Assembly: GCA_013399115.1 (NCBI GenBank)
Contig: VXAA01001407.1
Span: 205,011-269,010, forward strand
Direction of reading: 5' to 3'
Origin: Anseranas semipalmata
Taxonomy: Eukaryota > Chordata > Aves > Anseriformes > Anseranatidae
DNA: 64,000 bases
Every line of letters starts with the position of its first letter. The stretch's first letter is position 1. Below the pieces are notes generated by a model. The model did no database searches. It had not been told where the DNA came from and saw only the letters and a program-made list of their open reading frames with translations. The translations under genes and the position numbers were made by a program. Shown here piece by piece: positions 49,201 to 61,200 of this stretch.

Positions 49201-52200
49201 AAAATATGCTCAGTTTAAGTCTGACAGAGAATTCCCTTTCTAAAATTGCTGATATGTCAAAACTTTGATTTTTGGGTCATGTTTCCTAATGAGGGTTATA
49301 GATACTGGAATAAGAAGAGCAGGGAAACACTTTTCTGTGACTATATATAGGTTAGTTATCAAACCCATGACTTTGACCTACAGGACAAGATATTTGGAGG
49401 CACCTAAGGGCTACTGTGACACCATACTTGGCTTAGAGATTTTTTTTTTCCCCTCCCATTAAAAGAGAACTGTCTGTGTTTATCGCTCATTCTTTGCCAT
49501 GTGCAATTTTGGGTGTAACTGTAGGTGCATGGAGAATGACTAAGTGTCAGTTTGCACAGTAGCAGAAAGGAGCCAGGAAGCTTTTTCTTTCTAGCTTGCT
49601 ATATCTGACTGCCAAGTCAGTCTGAGCACTGTTCTTTGGAGAGCTAAAATGTGCCTCTCCCTGGCCACTCTTTCTGGTGCACTTATTTTTAGGGTAACTG
49701 GACACTGCCTTGGCCGGCAGTGAGGGTACATAGTGTATTGTTTTCTACTGGCCTGGCTCTCAGAAGAATCATTCTTAACTGTTGAGGTGTTCTAGATTAG
49801 CTTAATCACATCCTCAGTTACAAAACTCTAGTAATTGGGCCAAAGGGGTGTTAAAGCATGGGTGGGGGCAGTGTTACTCTAAGATGACCTATTTAGCTTT
49901 TTCATTAAGGGAAATATTTGGTACATCCAACACATAGATGGTCTCTAGCACTATGATGCATCCTAAATATCTTGTCAAGTAGGTTAAGTTGCCAGTGTGT
50001 GTAAAAGTAGCTTTAACAAGAACATTGGAAACAGTCTTTGCTTTGTTTGTTGCTTCAGTGCTCAGTTCCTTATTTCCACTGATGTCTTGTATTAAAACGC
50101 TGTTTCCCACATGTTGTCTTTAGGTGTACTATTGACTGGAAGAAAGGAAAAAATGTTACGGTTAAAACAATCAAGAAAAAGCAGAAACACAAGGGTCGAG
50201 GCACAGTTCGGACAATTACTAAACAAGTACCTAACGATTCTTTTTTTAACTTCTTCAACCCAATAAAGGGTAAGCTTGGAAATTGAAAATCTAGGATTCT
50301 TAAAGTAGCGTGTTTTATATATAAATACAGCTTTAATCTACAAACTGTATTTATGCTGCTGCATCGTATACTTAAACTTCTTAATGGAGGAAGATAGCAA
50401 ACTGCAGCCCATCAAAACAGATCATTTTGGTTTGGGGTTATTCTGTGGAATCTGGCCATTAGGTGTGCTGTGTAAACAAGATTCCTTGTATGCAAAGTCT
50501 CTCGTAGAGTCTCCTACAGAAGTTGACTTGTTTTACCACAGGATGGCTCCATGCATCAATTTGAGGTTTTTAACGTGTGAAGAACTCTCTTCCAGTTCTG
50601 GTCAAAGTTCCAGCATACCGATTTCACTTAAACCTTTGTGTTAAACGATGGAACTTTCTGCAGCTGCTTCAGTGCTTCATTAGTGATCCCTGATGCTCCA
50701 TATACCTTCCTAATTTTCCTGGTTTATCGAATGTTAGCTGTGTACTTACATATTTAAAGCAATTCAGGTGTATTCCAAAACTGTTATCTTTTTGATACAT
50801 CTCCTGTTGTACTCATTTTCAAATATAGTTGGAAGAAGCAGCTTACTTTGGACTTCAAGAGATGTACTAAACAAAACTGACATTAGGTCTTGATTCAGTC
50901 ATAGGTTTTTATGAACTACCTGCCCCTTCTAAATCACATTGCAAATCCCTGTTTACACAGGAATGAAACAAGTGATGAGTATTTCAAAAGTTTGTATGGT
51001 ACAGAAATGTCCTTTAATTTAAACAATTGTTAGTTTCTTTTTGTTACATGTAGAATGTATATATATATATGTATATAGTTGCTATTTTGAGAAAGGGATA
51101 GTGATTAGTTTGCCTCATGATGGTTTTACACTGTCTTTTTATATACGTAAAGGACGTATGCTGGAGGAAGCAGTATAAGACGGATCCAGGCTATGGTATC
51201 TGCTGGCAGTTAATACTTGTATTTTCAACTTGAGAACAGACAGAACCAAATCATAAACTTTACAGTAGGATCACAGGAGGGAAACCTGTGGGATTTTCTG
51301 TTACTTTAAAAAACAAAAAAACAAAAAAACAAACCAAAACAACAACAAACCAAACAAACAAAAACACCACACTTCCTTAATTCAAATAAGCACAGCGTAT
51401 TTGTAACTGCATTTTGATTTATTCTGTCCTGGATGCATTACCAGGCCTTTTCTCAAAATACTTTGTAAACCCCTGCTGAAATACAAATCTACTTCGTAGT
51501 ATCTGTGTTTGAAGAGAGGGGAAGGTTTGTAGTGATCTAGCAAAATAAAGTTACTGTAATTACAGAATTAATGCAGAAATAAAGTGTGTTGCTATTTGAG
51601 GGGAAAAATGCAATCTGTTTGCATTAGGGACCCATTTTTCTAGAAAGAATATTTCCTGTGCAAAAGTCTTTGACACTGGGATGGCAGCTTTGGTGCTTTT
51701 ATTACAGCGCACAAATTTTTTTCCAGTGCAGTTTCTGGGGGTTTAATTTTAAGATGAATCTGAATTGACTTTAAAGGTTTAAGAGTTAGCTTTTGAAGTC
51801 TTTAATCATCCCAGTGTTTCCTGCTGTGAGACGGTCTTTATACTATATTTTTGTCATCTTGTATAGTCTAGCCAACCTCAGTATTCAAGCTTTACTCTAA
51901 TTTACTGTCTTTTCTTTTTTTCAGTATCTGGTGATGGAGAGTCATTGGTAAGTTTACATTTCTGAAAAGGCACGATTGCTCTTTGCCATAACTTTTTTTT
52001 CTAGGCATCTCTATACCAACTATTCAGATTCTTTAATTAAGAGTTGTGTGTATCTTATTATTATTCTTGCTTTTGCTGGAGTTGAGCTTTACCTTGATAA
52101 AATGAAAGATACTATTGACTTCTCTGAATAATCCTGTGGCATTTTGGTGTTGCATGTCTTGCTGATACGATATGTCTAACTGTCACTGTTGGGGGAAAAA

Positions 52201-55200
52201 GTCATTACTACTTCTAGTCACACAGCTGGTAACCAGCTCTTCACAAAAGTCGGAAGCAGTCTGAACAATTCTGTCACGTCAGGTATCAGGACCAGCAAAG
52301 TCCTTGTGAGCTTTATTTTGAATAGAATTCATTTTAGCAGGCCAGTAGCTGTACATAGACGGTAGAAAACTTTTAAAATGGTAATTTTGCAAATACAGAT
52401 TTAGACTTGCAATATTTCTTTTACTGTTACAAAGTTAAGTACAGGTGACTGGAAGGTTGATGTTGGTGTGTTTCTCAAACCTGTAACTTTTATTTTTTGA
52501 CTAAAAAATGTTTTATGTGCTACAGAGGAGCGAACAAAATTATTTCTAACTGATTTACTTTACAGGATGAAGATTCTGAGTTTACTTTAGCAGCAGATTT
52601 TGAAATCGGTCACTTCTTCCGTGAAAGGATAGTCCCTCGTGCTGTGCTTTATTTCACTGGGGAAGCTATAGAGGATGATGATAATGTATGTATGCCTGTC
52701 AGCATTTTGTTTATTACTCGGCATCTACATAGAAGTAGTCTCTTACTTTTCTGATTAGACTAGTATGTAGTATTGATAATGTTAGGAGAACAAAAAATAG
52801 GAAGAGATTCCTGTTACTTTGGAATAGGAAAGAACCATTCAATTTATTGTGAGCTGTTAATCTTTGCTTCTGGAAGGGGCTTAGTTTCTGGTACTGCATT
52901 TCAATGTGCCAGAGCTATTACTGCAGAAGGTTTTATGCAAATATTAACGGAGTTAATAAAATTTTTTGGTTTTGTTTTTCAGTTTGAGGAAGGTGAAGAA
53001 GGTGAAGAGGAGGTGAGATGCATACTACATCTTTTATAGATAACTAATTACCTACTGTATTCCAGTTCCTGAAATTTGTATGGTACTTCTTCCCAAAAGA
53101 GTTCAGCATTCCTGAGTTGCAAAATCTGTGTCTGTTTCTTGTCTTCAAAAAAATGACTTCCTGTAAGAGCATTTATCCATTTTTTTCTAGTATTTTGAGA
53201 ACTACTTTCTGACACAAGTCAAAATTAATTAAACGGAAGCTTTTTTTTGAGTACTGCATAAGACCCTTCAATATTTTTTTTAAATCCCTATTACTTAGAC
53301 AGTAATGGAATTTAGTTTTCAGCTTTTAGTTGTCATAAGTCTTAAGACTGGTTATTGCCAAATATAAAGTAAAATAGGAAGAGGGAGCAACTGCTCGGGT
53401 TAAAGGGTCAATTTAGGGTGAAAGTTCCAGTGTATCAAGAGCTCTGGTCCGTTTCCTTTAATGTTGTATGAATACAAGCATACCATGAAAGGCTTTGCAC
53501 AAAACCACTAAATGATACCACACTTGAATAAACTAATATCCTTGACAGGTAACTACACTTTTATTTTACTACATTTACTGTATTGTTCTTGCTGATTTGG
53601 TTAAAGGTACGTACCTGACAGTCATCAAGTTGACCAGAGCAGAGTGCATTAGAAGTTATGGAGCTGGTGGTCTGATACGAGCTTGGCAGCCTTCATCATG
53701 CAGTTGCATTTCTCTTTGCAAGTTGCAGTACAGACTTTTGGGCTTAGGCTGTTGAGGGCTAAACACTTTTTAAGCTGGATCTTGATAGAAGTGTACATGT
53801 ATTTTTAATCTGTCCACAGTACCAGGTGTTACTACTTCGATATAGGCACATGTACAACACAGTGCAAAAATACTACAAAATCCTATACAGGAATACCTAG
53901 CCTGTCCACAATAATCTAAATAAATAGACACACTTTGGGAGGAGGTCAAAACAAAGAACACAATTAGACACAGATACTGCTTACCAGAACTGCAAAATTC
54001 CAAATAATGTGTCAGGTAGAACTTCAAAAATTGTTAGGAGACTGCAGCAACTTATGTAGGAAGGTTGCCTTAAGCCTTGCTGAATCTTGTAAATCTTCTC
54101 TGTTTTAAATCTTCTTTTAAAGATTTTGCTTTAAGATTTAGAAGATGCTGAATTCTTTTAATCAAGCCCAAGTAGTTTTAATGTTGACCGCTGAAACGCT
54201 CTCTGGAATACAGTGGTAATATTTGCTATTTTGTTCTTTCTCCATTGCAAAAAGTTGCACTTTTAACCTGTTTTAATTTCTGTTAGTTTATCTCTATTTT
54301 GTCATAGGAGTTGGAGGGGGAAGAGGAGGGAGAAGAGGAGGAAGATGCAGAGAGTGATCCTAAGGTAAGGACATTAGTGTGTTTAGGCATAGTCCAGACT
54401 ATAATCATGAGTAATTAAGGTTATAGCAGTTTGTGAAAATACTAATAAATTATTAAAAAAAAAAAAAAAAAAACCTACCTCCTGACTGCAGTGTTTTCAT
54501 CTTCCTCAATACTCAAATTGCTATTAAAAGAAAAATTAATGTTTGGATAAACATAAATGAAGAAAATGTGGGTTTTTTCTCCCAAACCTGCACCAAGGAA
54601 AAGATAATTTCTTAACCTTGTGCCTTTACTTCTTAGTGGTACCTCTGTGTGATAAGTTTATCTCTCTTCCTTTAGAAAGGTCTTAATTTCAAATATTTTT
54701 CTGTGGCTGGGCTTCAACTTGGAATTAGTCTGACAAGGCTCAATAAGTTCATTTCTTTTTTAATTTTCTTTGTTAGAATTGTTCTTTTTGGTTGTTGTAA
54801 CAGCTGCAGGTTGGACTCCACTTCTCTGTGCTCAACTAGAAATCAAAAAGTCCCCAACTTTTGACTTTTAAACTTTGTGAGACCTGGTTTAAAATTCAGC
54901 CGAAGGGCTCGCGCTCCTTCTGATAGGTATTTTTCAATCCTTCAGTCATATTAAAGTTAATACACATATTCAATGAAGCTGGGACAATGATGACAGAGAC
55001 TTGTATTCGTTTAGTTCTTAAAACATCAGCTTTTAATCTTTTCTAAAGGCACAGATGAAAAAGTGAAAGGTATGCAAAACTGCTTGATCTTTGGATGAAA
55101 GTCTTACAGCAGCTTAACATGTCACTCTCTTCTGACTTATGGAGTTTATATACATCGCATTGATAGTACGTGCTTTGTCACCATATCGAGATTTGAGCTT

Positions 55201-58200
55201 ATTTTTCTTTAACAAGAAATACTGTAAAGAAAGTCTGTCTTGTGGAAAGATTGATTGAACAGGATTGGCATGGAAATGAATGTTCGTACTCTGTTCTGAA
55301 GGATCAAAATGCAGTAGTGTAGCTGTAACGGCAAAACGTGGGACAGCTGAGAAGCAAAATGTTGGTTCTGAATCAAAGTGTATTCATGCTAAGTAAGATC
55401 CTTTTAATTGAGGAAGTGTGAAATCTAGTATTCTGTAGAAAGAACTTTTAGTACCTTGGAAGGTTGTAGCTGTTGCTTCCTGTATTATTTTGTACATTTC
55501 ACTTTTCATTCATGCTGACAGTTCCTTTCAATTTTTTCCCATTTAGGTGTAATTTAAGTCTGTTTATCATTCATACATTTCTAGGTAAGGTGGAATTCCA
55601 TTCATACCTAACTTCCAAGAGTCCCATTGTAGCCATGCAATGTAGCTTGTTTGCTAGTCTTTTGTTTTGTTTTCCTTGTGTGGGGAAAAGAAGAGGGGGA
55701 ATGGGGACTTCAGGGTTTAGGTTTTGTTAGTAGCTCAGAAAAATGGAAATAAATGCATGTGTGGGGAATGCCTTTAAATCATATAATGACAGTAGATTTT
55801 TCAGAATGACCTCTTTGCCTTCCTGGCACAACTTCTGCTTTGCCTTTGTAGCAATCACACTCTTTTATATACATGTGATAAAAGATACTGAGACTTGTCA
55901 GACTTCATTTTTCCTTGTTTGTGATTTGATGTTGCATCTCTTTACTGTTTCTAGCGTACTTGCAAATTATTAAATATCTCCTCTGCTCTCCTTGAGAACT
56001 CTTGTAAGTCATTGACTTACTTGGTATGTCCTTTCCAACATTCTTACTTATACTGCCTGACAAATTCAGTCAGTCACTCTGAGGAGACCTTTTCGTAGGT
56101 GCTTATGATTCTGAGTGGGCTTTGTTCTCCTGCTCATTTGTGTCCTTTTATTTAAAAGGATAAAAAAAAGTTCCTTCTATTGTATACTGTCTTTCATCTT
56201 TCTTCCCATGCCTCGCAGAGAACACTGCCTGAGACAGGCTCCATGCTTCTTTTCCTGTATTTTGGGCTTTTATGTTTTTTTTCTTTGGTTACTTACATGA
56301 AACTGTATTCTTTCCAGCTCTTTTCCTGTCCATATAAGTATTGCCCTTCTTTGCCTTTGTTCAATTCAGTTAAATTGTTTCTTATTTCCAATCTGCTGTG
56401 CTTTGGAAAGCCAGCCACCCTGCCTCAACTTACTTGCACTGTTTATTCACCTGCTGTAGTAGAACATCCATTTGTCAAGACAGCTTATATGTCATTCTGC
56501 TGCAATTTTACACAACTGTCTTCCGTTACTACAATTAAAAATTGTTAGCCACTGTCTTCAGTTTTTCGAGGAAACTTGGAATTCTGGTTTTGCCTTTCAA
56601 AGCTTATGCCCCTAATCCTGTCTTCCATTGCTGCCTCTGTTCACTGTGTTCACCGGGTCTGTCTTTCCCCATCCCCTGCCCTTCTTTGCCTTTCAATCCC
56701 ACCCACCCCAGCTTTTCTTATATCTAGAATAGTTTTCCTCGTCATGTACACAAAAATAATGGTTATTTAGTCTGTTTTTGTTTCATATTCAGTTTTGTCT
56801 CTTCAGTCATTTCCATGTAACCTCCTTTATTTTTGTACTTCATTTGCCAAATAAATGTCAACGTGTTTCTCTTTGCTTTGTCAATTCTTCTTCCTTCCTT
56901 CCTCACACTCCTGTCAGATTTAAGTACATTTGAGTTGTTCAGTTATAGAACCAGGTCAGTATCATCTCTTATACAAAGGACTTATGCTGTGCTATGTATA
57001 AGTTGTGGCTTTGGAAGACTGAGCAGTCATATGATTGAAAGTAGCTTCAGAAGATGTCAAGATAATGTAGTTTATTTTGACTAGTATATTTTTCTATGTG
57101 CCTGCATGCCCTGCTCCTTTAACTGCCTTATTTCACATTATTGACGCTATGCTTGAATAGAAAAATAGTTGACTGGGTGATGTAGAACACTGGTTTGAAT
57201 TGTGAAGCAAAAATCTGCTGTTGGCGAGAGACTACTCATGCTTCAAGGTGCTTAGTCTTTTAAGCTTAATCTTCTAAGTAGCAGCGGCCAAAGGGCTTGT
57301 TAGCAGCGAATTTATTTTCAGAACCTTTGTAGCATTTTCTTCATTTGTGGAGGAAGCAGTTCAGACCTCATGCTTGCTTAGCTCCAGTTAGCTGTGAATT
57401 CACTTCCCGCATGTATATTTGATATCCTTGCTTTCCTTCTCAAGAACATATATTAGAAGAGGAACAAAGATAAGGTTTAGCTCTGTGACTCCTAACTGGA
57501 GTTTATTTCATGCTAAAAACATTTGAAATATTGAAAGGCTTTCTTCCTTCTGTGCTGGAAAGGGCATCAGCTTTAGTGCCTACTGACTGCATTGATCCTG
57601 CTGTTGTTGACAGCAGAGTAGCAGAGTGTATTTGGGAGTCAGGTGAGATCTTGATGGGCTGCCTGTGCCTGCATGGCTGCTTTAGCAAATGGGATGCCTG
57701 TGTAACAGAAGCTTCCTGAAAAGTGATGTGTAAAAGTAAGGAGGTGAAGGCTTGATTGTTCTTCTGTTCAGCTAGGAATATATCCTGCCTAATCTGTTTA
57801 AACCTTGAAGATGAAAAGAAATTCAGTGTCTTTTTTTTTTTTAACAATAACTTCATGCAAAAAAAAAATCAGGCTTGAAAGGATTAAATCACTGGGGTAA
57901 ATGGCATGAATACTTTGGATATATGCCCACGTTCTCTAGGACACCAAATTAATTGGATGGGTGGAAGCAGTGGGCTGTGTGTATGAAAGTTATGGAAGCA
58001 ATTTGTATAGAGAAATTCATACTACTTCAGACCTGCTTTTCCTCTACATTTTAGCCCTCTGATCCTGCAAATTTTAGGTGAAACTTCCTCATTAAATTTG
58101 ATGCATGTCCTCTGTCCATAGGCAGTTGGTGCAGTTTAGCTGATATGGTTGCTGATGTCTGAAGAAGTGGTCTGTACATAGACTAATTAGCTGAAGTTTC

Positions 58201-61200
58201 TTGCATTGATCTCCTGGGTAATCAAATTCTAGAAAAAAAAACATTCAGGTCCACTGTAGCAAGAGTTTGTTTTTTTTTTTTGTTTTTTTTTTTTTTTTTT
58301 GTTTTTTTTAGTTCCAAGCAAAAAAAATAANTTTTTTTTTAAGTTCCAAGCAAGTGATGCTATAAATAAGAAGCAGTGGCACAAAAGCTTTACATCGATG
58401 CTTTTTGGTAAAGGAGGGAAAAACTAGTAAGTTTGAGACTAGGTGGGAGTCTCACTTAGCTTGTGTGTATCCATGGGAACAGTTTCTCAAGCTGCAATCA
58501 AGGGCCCAGAGCTGTTTAAACTGCTGCTTGCACAGCATAAGTAATGTTCTGAAATAATTACTTTAAAGACATTAAAGTAAAAAAATCCTGCCACTTCTCA
58601 TGTTAGCTTAAGTCATTGCTCAAGATTTGTATAGAGAATCTCTTTACAACAAGAATTCTTGTCTCTGTAGCAGTGGTAGTGAACCTCAGTACACGTGTTT
58701 ACTGCTTATATTTATTTTAAAATAAGATAAAATTCCTCCTCGTCTTTGCCATTTCTAGTCTTTCCTTTCTGGTCTTCATTGCCTGGCCAGCACACTTCAC
58801 TAACATATCTAGATATCTTCAAGTTAATTTAGGAAAATACAGCATCAGTGGAGATCTTGCTAGAGTGGAGGAAATAAATAGAGCAGGTTCTGTCCAAGGC
58901 CAGTAAATGGATTTTGGTAGTGGTTGGCTGTCCAAATGTCCCCAGCAATCTGGGCACCATGGGAAGAGCAAGCTCAAACTAATAGCCTTGCCTGAGGGAG
59001 TATGGATGGAGTATCTCAATTAGGTTCACAACCTGGGGTCTGGTTCTGGATCTTGCAGGAGCCGTTAAAGGCCAGAAACAAGTTTCAGCTTTCATGTGCC
59101 TGATGGAGCAGCATTAACTTGAAGAGAAGTGTAGTCTTCTGCCTGTGCTGTTGCATCTCACTATCTAATCCTGAGATGACTTTGTGTGAGGCTGACAGGT
59201 AAATGCAGGCAACATGGAGCTCGTGCTGGCTTGCTCAGCAAGAGTAGTGCTGTGCTACTGAAATGGTGGAAGAAGAATGATTATGTTGGAACCTGGCTCT
59301 GGGATACTACCTTGTTACTTATGCCCTGCTTAAGCAGTTGATATATATTGTCAAGATAGATATGCCCTCAACTGTAAGCTAAAAATAGTATTAAAAAAAA
59401 AGTACCAGCACTTTTCTTGAAAGTCTCCAACAACTGACTTGTATCTGACAGCCTCTTAAACTGTAAATTTCTCTTTGTATGAGAGCAGTAATCAACACTG
59501 AAAGATCCTTAAGAAGGAACTTTGTAACTTTTGTGATGCAGGTTTTAATAACATGATTTAAATGCTTACAGAAATAAAGACAAGTATGAAGAAGAGATAA
59601 TGAAGTTTATGAGAAAATATAAGAGTTTTGGTTGATTATTAAAGTTTTGGCCAAAACAGTTGCAATGGTCAACCTAAATGAATGATAAATATTACAGGTG
59701 AATAGGAAGGAAGGAGGGAGATGGAAAGCTTTTGAAGTAGTTTGTAAGTAATTGATTTGGTACTTGATGAGGACTCTTACTCAGAGGGTATGGGGGAGAC
59801 GGAGTGGTGCTGTGCACTGCTGTGTTGCCATGTTCAAATATTAAGCAGCTATAAGAAAAAAGTATTTCTGAAAAGCTTCTTGATTAAAAAATGTTGTGCT
59901 TTTTTGTTGTTGTTGTTGCCTGCCTCTAGTGAAAATGACTAGCATGTAACTATTAGCAGTGGCAGTCAGCATTCCCTCTCTCAAAAAATATCTAACTTTG
60001 TGTTGTGCAAACATATCCCTCGAGAAGAAATTCATGCTGTATTTAGTCCTGGATCAGTGAAAATGAGTTCATGTTATTTGGGAACCCAGGGAGATGAGAA
60101 AGTACAGAGTTGAAGTTAGCCAGATGCACTAGGGGAGGAAAATCACAAGGAAGAAGTCTGGAATGTCTCTGGCATATCTGTGCAAAAGAGATAAAATTAG
60201 GCTGCAATCCAGACTTCCAGTGGGAATGATAGTGACCTCTAGCCCTAAAACAGTTTAGGTGATGAAGGGAAAAATAGTCTGGGTATAGCACAGCTTCTTG
60301 AGGGCAAACTTTCTGATAAGGAATCTTAGATATACCTCTTCTTCCTCACCCACAGGCAAAATGCTTAAGTTGTCTTAGCTCTTGGTCACTTGATGCATGA
60401 TGAACTCTTGGGTGCCTGCTTCTTTTGCAACATAAAAAGATCCTCTTTAGGATAGTTACTGAGAAACATTTTATTTTGCAGTTGGTGGCATTCAAGGTGT
60501 TGTGTCTTATAGCTGTATTTTTCTTTACTAGAATTCAGCAGGTTTCTGTGACTTAAATTCTGTTTCTAATAATCTATAAATAAGAACAGTAAAGGGAGAA
60601 GCAAACAGGAAGTACACTGGGTAAATTCTTCTGCTTTCTAAGAACACTGTTTTACAACAACAAAAAAGCAAGATGTATGGTGTAAAACCTGAAGTTCTTA
60701 GCTGTTTGAGTACTTGTTCTCTTTCCCAAATGTACTTCCTTTTGCCAGAGGGGAAATAGTTTTACTCCCTAATGAAGGTGTTTCTACTTCTGCATACTCA
60801 AATTAACATATAGACTTCTTGCCCAGTGTTAAACTGTCGAATAGTTACGTACCGGTGATGCAGAACCTAGAAGAAATCAACACATTAATTACATTTTTAT
60901 CGCCTTAGCAGAAAGAGCAAGTAAAAACTCAGTCATGCTTCAAAATAAGCAGCCTGACTTCACTGCCTTCCTCCCTCCTCCAAGTTGGTGAGGAGATGGC
61001 AGTTTATTGTTAGACAGTTTAATATGAACTGAAAGTCAAACCGAGCCTCTGGATGGAGGGAGTAGAAAATGATTTGCTTTCTAGTTTGTTTGAACCTTGG
61101 CCTACTGGATGGAGTTTAGAGAATGCAAATGTAGATTAAAAAACAGCGCGAGGTACCAAGCAGTTGGGAGGAAAAAAAAAATAAGTGACTACTGTTCAGA

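Noticed and set aside
54980..55070. C-box-like ATGATGAC, possible C/D snoRNA
   Set aside because: No D box (CTGA) or terminal stem at a fitting distance.
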